Origin: JACVRW01 sp963751835
GTDB lineage: Bacteria; Actinomycetota; Thermoleophilia; Solirubrobacterales; Thermoleophilaceae
Direction of reading: 5' to 3'
DNA: 64,000 nt
Assembly: GCA_963751835.1 (NCBI GenBank)
Contig: CAVVWD010000025.1
Span: forward strand, 19,348-83,347
A program made the position numbers and the translations under genes. The stretch's first letter is position 1. Each line of letters opens with the position of its first letter. Of this stretch, positions 34,631 through 42,673 are shown piece by piece. The notes under the pieces were generated by a model. It was given only the letters and a program-made list of their open reading frames with translations. It had not been told where the DNA came from and searched no databases.

Positions 34631-35382
34631 GGATCGTCGCGACCTACTCGATCAAGGGCGGCGTTGGAAAGACGTCCGCCGCGGTCAACCTCGGTGCGCT
34701 TGCCGCGCGGGACGGACGCCGCACGCTGCTCTGGGATCTCGACCCACAGGGCGCCGCGTCCTTCCTGCTGCGCGTGAAGCCGAAGGTCAAGGGCGGCGGG
34801 CGGAAGCTCGTTCGCGGGCGGCGCGACCCGCTGAGCGTCATGAAGGGCACGGACTTCGAGGGACTCGATCTGCTGCCGGCGGACCTCTCGTACCGGCATC
34901 TGGACCTGGTGCTCGACCAGTCCAAGCGGCCGCAGCGCGGCCTCGGGCGCGTGCTCCGGTCGCTGGCGGACGAATACGACGTCGCGATCCTCGACTGCGC
35001 GCCGTCGATCTCGCTGGTGTCCGAGAGCGTCTTCGACGCGGCCGACCTGCTGCTCGTTCCGCTCATCCCCTCGACGCTGTCGGTTCGCACGCTCGACCAG
35101 CTGCGGAGGTTTCTCGCGCACCAGGAGGAGCCGTCGCCGGCCGTGCTCCCGTTCTTCTCGATGGTCGACCGGCGCAAGCGCATGCACCGCGAGCTCGTCG
35201 AGTCGGTTCAGGGAGTCGGCCACGCGATCGTCCCGTCCGCGAGCATCATCGAGCTGATGGGGCCGCGCCGCGAGCCGGTCGTGGTGAGCCATCCACGCTC
35301 TCCGGCCGCCCAGGCCTACACGGCCCTCTGGGGAGAGGTGCGCGGGGCGCTGAACGGCGCACGCAAGTTTAACTCTGCCTGA
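34627..35382 (+). CDS. ParA/MinD-family ATPase coupled to CHAD protein
   Basis: A 251-residue ParA-type ATPase. The deviant Walker A KGGVGKTS is at 10-17, Walker A' in LLWDLDPQGAASFLL, and Walker B in VAILDCAPSISLVSES. There is no N-terminal DNA-binding domain and no MinD-type C-terminal membrane helix, so it belongs to the small ParA group that positions plasmids, chromosomes or large cargo. No parB and no parS-like repeats are seen nearby. Its start codon overlaps the CHAD gene's stop, which makes the CHAD protein the likely partner or adaptor, by analogy with McdA-type cargo positioners. That link is inferred. Confidence 0.88.
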   Translation: MRIVATYSIKGGVGKTSAAVNLGALAARDGRRTLLWDLDPQGAASFLLRVKPKVKGGGRKLVRGRRDPLSVMKGTDFEGLDLLPADLSYRHLDLVLDQSKRPQRGLGRVLRSLADEYDVAILDCAPSISLVSESVFDAADLLLVPLIPSTLSVRTLDQLRRFLAHQEEPSPAVLPFFSMVDRRKRMHRELVESVQGVGHAIVPSASIIELMGPRREPVVVSHPRSPAAQAYTALWGEVRGALNGARKFNSA

Positions 35383-35398
35383 CCCGTTTTGGGGACAC

Positions 35399-37297
35399 AT
35401 GGTCCCCACGTCACGACTCGCACTCCGCACTCTGCTCCTGTTGCTGGCTCTCCCGCTCGCCGTCCCGGGGGTCGCGCAGGCGCACCACTTCAAGACCGCG
35501 GCGGGCCATCAGGCCGAGGACGAGGTCATCCACAGCGCGGCGACCGAGAAGCGACTCAACAGCAACACCCGCGTGCTTTCCGCCGCCGCGTCGGACGCGA
35601 CCGCCGCTGCGGTCGCGGAAGATCCCGGGCAGGTCGGGCAGTGGGGCCAAGTCAACAGCTGGCCCGTCGTCGGGATCCACGTGGCCCTGCTACCGAACGG
35701 CAAGGTGCTGGCCTGGGACTCCGTCGGGGACGCCGCGACCGAGAAATTCACGAACCACACCTTCACACGGGCCACCGTCTATGACCCGGCCACGGGCACA
35801 CACACGGACGTCCGCGTCAATACGGGCCACAACATCTTCTGCGCGGGCTTCGCTCACCTGAGCGACGGTCGGCTGTTCATCGCCGGCGGCAACCTGAATT
35901 CGGCACTCAACGGCATCATCCAGACGCACCTGTTCAACCCGGCGAACAACGCCTGGAGCCTCGGGCCCAACATGGCCGCGGCCCGCTGGTATCCGTCGGT
36001 CACCCCGCTGACGAACGGCGAGATGCTGATCACGGAGGGCGGCCCCGACATCCCGCAGGTGCGCAGGACCGATGGCAGCCTGCGGACACTGAGCTCGGCA
36101 TCACTCAACCTGCCGCTCTACCCCTGGCTGGACGTTGCGCCAGACGGTCGCGTCTTCTACTCCGGCCCCGATCAAACGATGCGCAAGCTCAACCCCGCGG
36201 GCACCGGCTCGTGGCAGAGCCTCGGCCAGCGCGACGGGATCAACCGGGGTTACGGCAGCCGCGCGGTCTACGACGTCGGCAAGACCCTCGTGGCGGGGGG
36301 CGGCCCGTCGTCGAATGACGCGCGCGTGATCGACATCAACGGGGCGACCCCCCAGGTGTCGGCCACGTCGCCGATGGCCTTCGGCCGTCGCCAGCACAAC
36401 CTGACCCTGCTCGCCGACGGCAGCGTCCTGGCCACGGGCGGCAACTCGACCGGGGCCGGGCTCATCGACATGAACGGCGGTGTCTACAACGCGGAGCGGT
36501 GGAACCCTGCGACCGGTCAGTGGACCACCCTCGCGGCGCAGGCGGTCACGCGCCAGTATCACTCGACCGCGCTGCTGCTCCCCGACGGCCGCGTGCTGTC
36601 CTCGGGTGGCGGCATCTGCGGCACCTGCGACGACGTCGGCTATCTGGCCAAGAACGCCGAGGTCTTCACGCCCCCGTACCTGTTCAAGAAGGACGGCTCC
36701 GGCGAGCTCGCGCCGCGTCCCGAGATCGCGGGCGCGCCCAGCACGGTCAACTACGGCGGGTCCTTCCAAATCACAACGCCGAACGCTGCCTCGATCCAGA
36801 AGGTCGGGCTGATGCGGCTCGGCTCCCAGACGCACTCCGTCGAGATGGAGCAGCGCTATCTCCCGCTCGGCTTCACGGCCGGCGACGGCACGCTGACGGC
36901 GAGCGTGCCGGCGAACATGCACACCGCGGTCCCCGGCGTCTACATGCTCTTCATCGTCGACTCCGCCGGCGTCCCGTCGGTGGCGAAGATGGTCAACCTC
37001 GTCCCTCCGAACCAGTCGCCGACCGTGTCGCTCACGTCACCGTCGAACGGAGCCAGCTTCAGGTCGCCGGCGAAGATCACGCTCGCCGCGAATGCGGCCG
37101 ACCCGGACGGCAGCGTGGCAAGGGTCGAGTTCTTCAACGGCGGGACCAAGCTGGGCCAGGACACGAGCGCCCCGTACAGGTACACATGGAACATCGGGGT
37201 CGTCGCCACCTACACGCTGACCGCGCGCGCGACCGACAACGCCGGCGCAACGACCACCAGCACTCCGGTCACGGTCACGGTCAGAAGCAGGCGGTAG
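35399..37297 (+). CDS. Secreted radical-copper oxidase (galactose-oxidase-like, DUF1929) with Ig-like tail
   Basis: A 632-residue protein with signal peptide (about 1-28, LLLLLALPLAVPGVAQA). It is a seven-bladed Kelch propeller plus a DUF1929 domain. All active-site residues have counterparts: Cys148 in NIFCAGFAHL and Tyr198 in RWYPS (Cys-Tyr crosslink partners), Tyr387-His388 in RQYHS, and His479 in QTHSVEM. The last 90 residues are an Ig-like Big_7 domain (PTVSLTSPSNGASF ... VEFFNGGTKLG). It probably oxidises a primary alcohol or glycan end to an aldehyde outside the cell, with H2O2 as by-product; bacterial relatives act on cell-wall-linked glycans. It starts 16 bases after the ParA stop. 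Confidence 0.9.
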   Translation: MVPTSRLALRTLLLLLALPLAVPGVAQAHHFKTAAGHQAEDEVIHSAATEKRLNSNTRVLSAAASDATAAAVAEDPGQVGQWGQVNSWPVVGIHVALLPNGKVLAWDSVGDAATEKFTNHTFTRATVYDPATGTHTDVRVNTGHNIFCAGFAHLSDGRLFIAGGNLNSALNGIIQTHLFNPANNAWSLGPNMAAARWYPSVTPLTNGEMLITEGGPDIPQVRRTDGSLRTLSSASLNLPLYPWLDVAPDGRVFYSGPDQTMRKLNPAGTGSWQSLGQRDGINRGYGSRAVYDVGKTLVAGGGPSSNDARVIDINGATPQVSATSPMAFGRRQHNLTLLADGSVLATGGNSTGAGLIDMNGGVYNAERWNPATGQWTTLAAQAVTRQYHSTALLLPDGRVLSSGGGICGTCDDVGYLAKNAEVFTPPYLFKKDGSGELAPRPEIAGAPSTVNYGGSFQITTPNAASIQKVGLMRLGSQTHSVEMEQRYLPLGFTAGDGTLTASVPANMHTAVPGVYMLFIVDSAGVPSVAKMVNLVPPNQSPTVSLTSPSNGASFRSPAKITLAANAADPDGSVARVEFFNGGTKLGQDTSAPYRYTWNIGVVATYTLTARATDNAGATTTSTPVTVTVRSRR

Positions 37298-37355
37298 GCG
37301 CTCGCGAGCAGGCGGCACCGGGTGATGAATCCGGAGTCCCGGGTATGGCAGCCGC

Positions 37356-38108
37356 ATGACCTGCCGATCGCTCGCAATCGCCCTTGCCGCCCTTATCTTC
37401 GCCGCCCTCCCGGCAGCCGCGAACGCCTCGTCGCAGACGGCCTCAGCCACCGGCGTCGCGAACGTCCAGGGGAAGAGCATGCTCGTCGAAGTCTTCGTGG
37501 AGGTGCCGCGAGGCCAGAGCGCGCGTCAAGCCACCGACGCGGCGCTGGCCGAGCAGGGCGCGCAGCCCCAGCCGCCGCCGGCCGCGGCCGGGCCGGGCGG
37601 CCCGGGTTTCACCGGGCTGGTCTGGGACGCGCTTCCTGTGGTGCAGAGCTACAACCCCGCGGGCGAGCCGGTGGTCGCGGACGCCCTCCTGCAGGCAACT
37701 CAGGCCACGTGGAGCTCGGTGCCCGGCTCCCGCTTCCGGATGAGCTTCGGCGGTACGACCTCGCGCTGCCCGTCAATCGTGCTGGAGTGCCCCGGGCCGC
37801 AGCGGCTCGACCGCTACAACGACGTCGGCTGGGCGCAGCTGTCCGGCGGGACGCTGGGCGTGACTTGGTCGACGATCGGCGGCGTTGACGAGGCCGACAT
37901 GGCGCTCAGCACACGGGTTCCCTGGAGCACCGGCTGCGTGAACGTCGCCGGCCGCGTCGACGTCCAAAGCGTGCTGCTGCACGAGAACGGCCACGTGGCG
38001 GGCCTCGGCCACGCCTCGAGCACGGCGTCGGTGATGTACCCGTTCTACCAAGGCGCTCGCTGCTCACTCGACGTGCTTGACCAGCAGGCGATCCGGACGC
38101 TGTATTAG
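37356..38108 (+). CDS. Secreted matrixin-like metalloprotease
   Basis: A 250-residue protein with signal peptide (IALAALIFAALPAAANA). The zinc site HENGHVAGLGH (residues 209-219) is a full metzincin HExxHxxGxxH motif, followed at the right distance by the Met-turn (SVMYP). The prodomain-like region is short. Four Cys could form disulfides (TSRCPSIVLECP; STGCV; ARCSL). It follows the copper oxidase by 58 bases on the same strand, so both secreted enzymes may be expressed together. The substrate cannot be inferred. Confidence 0.88.
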   Translation: MTCRSLAIALAALIFAALPAAANASSQTASATGVANVQGKSMLVEVFVEVPRGQSARQATDAALAEQGAQPQPPPAAAGPGGPGFTGLVWDALPVVQSYNPAGEPVVADALLQATQATWSSVPGSRFRMSFGGTTSRCPSIVLECPGPQRLDRYNDVGWAQLSGGTLGVTWSTIGGVDEADMALSTRVPWSTGCVNVAGRVDVQSVLLHENGHVAGLGHASSTASVMYPFYQGARCSLDVLDQQAIRTLY

Positions 38109-38599
38109 CCCAGCTAAGCCGGTGCTGGGGTTCGACAAGCCCCCTTGGCGAGACCTGGGGTTGGGTGGCAGGCCTCTGCGTCGGGCGTGGGCGTCTTACT
38201 GGTGAACGTTCCCGACTCTGTGTCGCGTGACGACATCAAGTCGGGTTTGTTGGGGAGGACGTCGGACTCCGGCTCCCGATCGCGGTTCCCTGTGCCTTCC
38301 TCCCAGCCGTCGTCGGGCGCAGGCCGGACCTCAGAGCACGAACCGCGCTGACCGTAGCCGCGACCCTTGGCGCCTACCTCCCGGTGCTGGGCCGTCACCG
38401 ACCGCGCTCGCGGCAGCGGTCTCTTCGGTTGCGCAGCCTTAGGCGCTGGCGGCCGGGGTCTCGGCGCGCTGGGTCATGCTGAACCAGTCGCCCGAGCGTC
38501 CAGCTCCCCGGGCGTACTCGCGGTCGATCACGTCCTTCGCGCGCAGCAGATGGAGGTAGACGGATACCGCGCTCGCCATTGGCATGACAGGGTAGGCGC
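38109..38599. other. 491-base gap with a possible AraC-type relic
   Basis: No intact gene is convincing. Open frames on both strands are shadow-like (Pro/Ser/Arg-rich). The only suggestive part is the short reverse frame at 38439-38579, described separately. The rest looks like decayed or non-coding DNA. Confidence 0.4.
38439..38579 (-). pseudogene. Possible N-terminal relic of an AraC-type helix-turn-helix
   Basis: A 46-residue frame beginning MASAVSVYLHLLRAKDVIDREYARG. The piece VYLHLLRAKDVIDREYA resembles the first helix of AraC-family DNA-binding domains (LLRARDLIDRHYA type). The frame then continues with unrelated residues (SGDWFSMTQRAETPAASA) and stops. It may be a truncated remnant; chance similarity over 17 residues is possible. 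Confidence 0.3.
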
Positions 38600-39292
38600 G
38601 TGCAGCGAGACAGCGTCTTGGTGGCCACTGATGCGTGGAAGTCGGCGTTCCCCGGCGCTTCGGTGGGCGCCCTCGTCATGAGCGGGGTGGACAACCCCGA
38701 ACGGAGCGAGCCGCTCGACACCCGCAAGCGCGAGCTCGAGGAGAGCTTGCGCGCTGACGCCGCCCGCGTCGGGCCCGAGGGTCTCGCCGGTCAGCCGAGG
38801 TTCCGCGCCTACCTCGATTACTACAGGACCCACGGCAAGACCTATCACGTGAAGGCGCAGTGGGAATCGGTCGCCGTCAAGGGCAAGGCGATCCCGAGCA
38901 GGGCGGCGCTCGTGGAAGCGATGTACATGGCGGAGCTGAAGAACCTGATGCTGACCGCCGGTCACGACCTCACCGCCGTCGCACTGCCGGTGCGTGTGGA
39001 CGTGACGCGCGAGGGCGATCGGTACGTCGCGATCAACGGCACCGAGCGGGTGCCGGCCGCGGGCGACATGATGATGGTGGACGGCGAGGGCATCATCTCG
39101 AGCGTCCTCCAGGGACCCGACCGGAGAACCCGCATGACGCCGGAGACCCGCGAGGTCCTCTTCGCGGTCTACGCGCCGGCCGGCGTGGCCGAGAGCGCCG
39201 TCCGAAGCCACCTCGAGGACATCGCCGCCAACGTGCTGCTCGTTGCCCCGCAAGCGGAGATCGGGCTGTTGGCCACGTTGGCGGCAGAGTGA
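38600..39292 (+). CDS. B3/B4 tRNA-binding-domain protein
   Basis: A 230-residue protein with the B3/B4 domain otherwise found in phenylalanyl-tRNA synthetase beta chain. Markers are WKSAFPGASVGALVMSGV near the start, SRAALVEAMYMAELKNLMLTAGHDL in the middle, and DGEGIISSVLQGPDRRTRMT ... LFAVYAPAGV near the end. Stand-alone B3/B4 proteins are thought to edit or bind mischarged aminoacyl-tRNA, though few have been tested. It starts at a GTG (38600). No synthetase gene is nearby. Confidence 0.88.
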   Translation: MQRDSVLVATDAWKSAFPGASVGALVMSGVDNPERSEPLDTRKRELEESLRADAARVGPEGLAGQPRFRAYLDYYRTHGKTYHVKAQWESVAVKGKAIPSRAALVEAMYMAELKNLMLTAGHDLTAVALPVRVDVTREGDRYVAINGTERVPAAGDMMMVDGEGIISSVLQGPDRRTRMTPETREVLFAVYAPAGVAESAVRSHLEDIAANVLLVAPQAEIGLLATLAAE

Positions 39293-39528
39293 CCGCCCGA
39301 GCACCCGTACGCACACCCGTGGATACGTAAATGTCGTGGCGCTTGCGTCAGCGGGGGCGGCGAGTCAAGGTTCGAGTCCAGGCTCTTCGGAGGAGGTCGA
39401 TGACTCGCCAGTCAGCCACGCCCCTCCATGGCCGCCGGCGTCGAGTCACGGCGCCGGCGGCCGACAGGCCACCCGCCGGGCGGCGTAAGGTCGTCACGGC
39501 CGTGTAAACCTGAGAGGATCGGCGCGGT

Positions 39529-40455
39529 TTGGAGCTCGCCGTTCACCTGCCCCTCATGGAGTTCGGAGACGAGGGGCAGTCGCTCGGCCGTCTCACAGGC
39601 GCCGTCGACGCCGCGCGGGAGTGCGACTTCGCCGCGGTGTCCGCCAACGATCACTTCCTGTTTCGGAGGCCGTGGCTGGACGGCCCGACGGCGCTGGCCG
39701 CCGTGGTCGAACGGTCCGGCGCGATGGAGCTGGCGACGACGATCTCGCTCGTCGCGCTTCGCGGTCCCGTGCCGCTGGCCAAGATGCTCGTCGCGCTGGA
39801 TCTGCTGTCGGACGGGCGGGTCATCGCGGGGGTCGGTCCCGGATCATCTGATCGCGACTACGGCGCGGTCGGCGTGCCCTTCGAGGAGCGCTGGAGCCGG
39901 TTCGACGAAGCCACCGCCATCCTACGGGCGCTCCTGCGAGGCGACCCGCCACCCGAGACCCGCAGCCACTATTCCCTGCCCGACGCTCAGCTGGCGCCGG
40001 CTCCACACCGGCAAGTCCCGCTCTGGATCGGGAGCTGGGGCTCGAAGGCGGGTCTCCGGCGCGTCGCTCGCCTCGGCGACGGTTGGTTCGCGTCCGCATA
40101 CAACACAACCCCCGAGGGTTTCCAGGCCGCGAAGGACTCGCTGTCGGAGGAGCTTCGCGCTCGCGGCCGGGAGCCCGACCGGTTCCCCAACGCACTGGTC
40201 ACGATGTGGACCTGGATCACCACGGACGCCCCCGAAGCGGACCGCGTTCTGCGAGAGGTGCTGGCGCCGCTGCTGGGGCGCGATCCGGACGCCCTTCGCG
40301 ACCAGCTCTGCATCGGACCCCCGGAGAGGTGCGCGGAGCTGATCTCGCGCTACGCCCAGGCGGGATGTCAGCGCGTGCACCTCTGGCCGCTCGGCGACGA
40401 GCCGCGGCAGATCGAGCTCGCGGCGACGGCGGTGCTGCCGGCCGTCGAGGAATGA
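39529..40455 (+). CDS. LLM-class (luciferase-like) flavin/F420 oxidoreductase
   Basis: A 308-residue TIM-barrel oxidoreductase: MELAVHLPLMEFGDEGQSL at the start, AAVSANDHFLFRRPWLDGPTALAAVVERS, DLLSDGRVIAGVGPGSSDRDY and VPLWIGSWGSKAGLRRVARLGDGWFASAY are standard. In actinobacteria many use F420; others use FMN, and sequence alone does not decide which. It starts at TTG 39529. The gene is flanked by a 236-base gap on the left and by a SnoaL relic and a second LLM gene on the right. Substrate unknown. Confidence 0.9.
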   Translation: MELAVHLPLMEFGDEGQSLGRLTGAVDAARECDFAAVSANDHFLFRRPWLDGPTALAAVVERSGAMELATTISLVALRGPVPLAKMLVALDLLSDGRVIAGVGPGSSDRDYGAVGVPFEERWSRFDEATAILRALLRGDPPPETRSHYSLPDAQLAPAPHRQVPLWIGSWGSKAGLRRVARLGDGWFASAYNTTPEGFQAAKDSLSEELRARGREPDRFPNALVTMWTWITTDAPEADRVLREVLAPLLGRDPDALRDQLCIGPPERCAELISRYAQAGCQRVHLWPLGDEPRQIELAATAVLPAVEE

Positions 40456-40481
40456 GCCCCGTTCGACACACTTAGATCCGC

Positions 40482-40560
40482 ATGAGCGGGTCGTTGCGCG
40501 ACGGACTGATCGTCCGCGCCCAGTTCTTCCTCGATGAGAGCTCCGCCCTCGAAGCCGCAG
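40482..40560 (+). pseudogene. C-terminal relic of a SnoaL-fold protein
   Basis: An ATG at 40482 reads MSGSLRDGLIVRAQFFLDES then SALEAAG. The piece LRDGLIVRAQFFLDESSALEAAG matches the last strand and helix of SnoaL-like proteins (compare FRAGKIVRYESYWDRAEAFRAAG in the intact gene at 27200-27601). Nothing upstream supplies the remaining 100 residues. The frame then runs on without homology into the convergent LLM gene. Confidence 0.5.
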
Positions 40561-40585
40561 GGCGCGGGTCGAGAGGCGGCGGCCC

Positions 40586-41422
40586 TCAAACCCGACCGAT
40601 AAGCGTCTCACCAACCACGCTGATGAGCTCGTCCATCGCGTCACCCTGCGTGGTGGACGGCTGGACGGCCAGGCGATGCACACCCAGCTCGGCATACCTG
40701 CGGGTGGTCTCGAGGTCGGGTGTTCCCGGTGGGGTGATCGTGATCTCGAGCTCGCCGAGGTCAGCGGGGCGCTCGTGGCGACTCGCCGCCTCCCGCAGGC
40801 CGGACAGCGCCTGAGCGGTCTGCTCGAGGTCGAGCTCCCAGCCATACCAACCGTTTGCGGCCTCGATCGCCCGCCGGTAGGCAGCGCGAGAGTGGCCTCC
40901 GATCACGATCGGAGGGTGGGGTTGCTGAAGCGGGCGTGGCCGCTCGATGACGTCGGAGAACGAAACGAAGCGCCCTTCGAACCGAGGTGTGGGCTCATCC
41001 CACAGCGCGCGCATCGCTGACAGGTACTCGTCCGTACGCGCGCCGCGGTCGGCGAGCGAAGCGCCCAGCGCCCGCAGCTCGGGCTCGACGTAGCCCACTC
41101 CGATTCCGACGATCAGCCGGCCCTTCGAGAGGACGTCGATCGATGAGACCTGCTTTGCCAGGAGCACCGGCTGCCGCTGCGGCAACACGAGCAGGCCAAA
41201 CGCGAGCCGCACCCGGCTGGTCACGGCCGCCAGGTGGGAGAGGGCCACGACGGCCTCGAGCCGAGGCTCGTCCGGTGGGTCGGCACCACCGAACGGCAGA
41301 GCGACGTGGTCGCCGACCCAGAGCGACTCGAAGCCCGCGTCCTCGGCGAGCCGCGCCCGTCTATGCAGCGTCTCGGGCTCGGCGCTGCTGCCCCTGTGCA
41401 GTCCATACAGCCCCAGCTTCAT
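40586..41422 (-). CDS. LLM-class F420-dependent oxidoreductase (TIGR03619-like)
   Basis: A 278-residue luciferase-like TIM-barrel: MKLGLYGLHRGSSAEPETLHRRARLAEDAGFESLWVGDHVALP, then LAFGLLVLPQRQPVLLAKQVSSIDVLSKGRLIVGIGVGYVEPEL, and PHPPIVIGGHSRAAYRRAIEAANGWYG. This group mostly binds F420. It starts at an ATG that overlaps the stop of the MetE-like gene by 4 bases, so the pair is one operon. The reaction is unknown; the operon may process a one-carbon or thiol metabolite, but that is speculation. Confidence 0.88.
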   Translation of the reverse strand: MKLGLYGLHRGSSAEPETLHRRARLAEDAGFESLWVGDHVALPFGGADPPDEPRLEAVVALSHLAAVTSRVRLAFGLLVLPQRQPVLLAKQVSSIDVLSKGRLIVGIGVGYVEPELRALGASLADRGARTDEYLSAMRALWDEPTPRFEGRFVSFSDVIERPRPLQQPHPPIVIGGHSRAAYRRAIEAANGWYGWELDLEQTAQALSGLREAASRHERPADLGELEITITPPGTPDLETTRRYAELGVHRLAVQPSTTQGDAMDELISVVGETLIGRV

Positions 41423-42448
41423 GCGTCTTCGGCGATGCGTGCCCCCGCGACAAGCGACTCGAGCTTGCCGTACGCGGCGTCCCGGCTGAGGTATTTCATG
41501 CCGCAGTCCGGCGCCGCGATGAGCCGGTCAGGACCGGCGTGCGGGAAGGCGCGGCGGATACGGCCCGCCACGGTCTCTGGGGTCTCGACCTCGTCGGTGG
41601 AAAGATCGAGAACCCCGAGGATGATCGTCTTCGAGGCCAGCGCGTCCAGTACGTCGAGCGCCAAGCCCGACTGCGCGGTCTCGATGCTGATCTGTTCGCA
41701 CTCCGTCGCCGCCAGCTCGGGCAGGAACGAGTAGCCGCTGGGCCGGTCGTGGATGATCGCCGCGTACCCGAAGCAGATATGGATCGCAGTGGTCCCGGCG
41801 ATGCCGTCGGTGGCGTGGCGCAGAACGTCGAGCCCGTAGTCTCGCGCGGCCTCGGGGCGGGCCTGCATGTAGGGCTCGTCCACCTGGACGACGTCCGCAC
41901 CGGCCTCTAAGAGATCGAGGATCTCGCCGCGGACCGCCTCTGCGTACGCCATCCCGAGCGCGTCCGGGGCTCCGTAGTGGTCGTCCTGGGCCTGCTGCGA
42001 CATCGTGAATGGCCCCGGGACGGTCATCTTCGTCCTACGGCTCGTATGCGAGCGCAGGAACTCCAGGTCGCGGACCTGCACAGGATGGCGCCGAGCCACG
42101 GGCCCGACCACGCGAGGCACCGGATTGGGATGGCCGCTGCGGTCCAGGGCGGTGCCCGGATTGTCGATGTCGACCCCCTCGAGCGCTGTCGCGAAGCGGT
42201 TCGAATAGCTCTCGCGGCGCATCTCGCCGTCCGTGACGATGTCCAGCCCCGCCCGCTCCTGATCGGCGATCGCCAGCCGCGTCGCGTCGTCCTGGGCCTC
42301 CTCGAGATAGCCCGGATCGACCCGCCACAGCTCGGTCGCCCGCACGCGCGGCGGGAAGCGCTCGCGCAGCCGCTCGCGATCGATCAGCCAGCCCGGCTGC
42401 GCGTAGGACCCGACGAGGCTCGTGAGGAGTCCGTGCGTCTCCGGTCAT
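41419..42448 (-). CDS. MetE C-terminal-like cobalamin-independent methyltransferase (one frameshift at the start)
   Basis: About 343 residues resembling the catalytic C-terminal half of cobalamin-independent methionine synthase. Motifs: GLDIVTDGEMRRESY, ADVVQVDEPYMQARPE (zinc and folate region), AIHICFGYA, and PDCGMKYLSR with the C-terminal Cys of the zinc site. It lacks the N-terminal folate half of true MetE, so its methyl donor and acceptor are uncertain. The start is an ATG at 42448: the frame reads M-T-E-T-H-G-LLTSLVGSYAQP only if one of the two C residues in the second codon (ATGACCGGAG) is an extra base. Without that change the frame opens at a GTG at 42345. It overlaps the LLM gene by 4 bases. 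Confidence 0.8.
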
Positions 42449-42450
42449 CG

Positions 42451-42561
42451 GAGCCGCCGAGTCTCCACCAGGCGTACATCGACTTCAAGCGCTCGGAGTG
42501 GGAGGACTTCCACAACCCCGTCACCCACTGGGAGTGGGAGCGGTATCTGACGTTCTACTAG
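42451..42561 (+). pseudogene. C-terminal stub of glutamine synthetase
   Basis: The frame reads EPPSLHQAYIDFKRSEWEDF, then HNPVTHWEWERYLTFY and a stop. That is the standard end of an actinobacterial glutamine synthetase (an AYIDFKRSEW...VT.WE..RY segment). Only about 36 residues remain; the catalytic barrel is absent, and the MetE-like gene begins on the other strand just before it. It is a deletion relic with no coding function expected. Confidence 0.6.
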
Positions 42562-42623
42562 CGGGCGCCGTCGCGCGCGGAGGCGTTCGCCGGCGCCCTT
42601 GCCGTCTGCCCTCAGCCCGCTCG

Positions 42624-42652
42624 GTCAGCGAGACGTCAGCGGAATGTCAGCG
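42624..42652. promoter_or_regulatory. Three direct heptamer repeats with 11-base period upstream of the Crp/Fnr gene
   Basis: GTCAGCG occurs at 42624-42630, 42635-42641 and 42646-42652: three identical heptamers separated by 4 bases each. Heptamers with an 11-base period are the binding layout of SARP regulators and of PhoP/PhoB-type winged-helix regulators. They lie 21 bases before the ATG of the Crp/Fnr gene. The window also encodes a SARP-type regulator (7177-12229) and an OmpR-type regulator (61898-62620), either of which could fit; the binding protein is not known. Confidence 0.5.
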
Positions 42653-42673
42653 GGCCGTGTTCTCCTGATAGGC

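Noticed and set aside
39300..39400. tRNA-like T-arm text (AAGGTTCGAGTCCAGG) in the gap after the B3/B4 gene
   Set aside because: The flanking bases do not form a T-stem (CAAGG against CCAGG leaves two mismatches), and no acceptor stem, anticodon arm or D-arm can be built around it.
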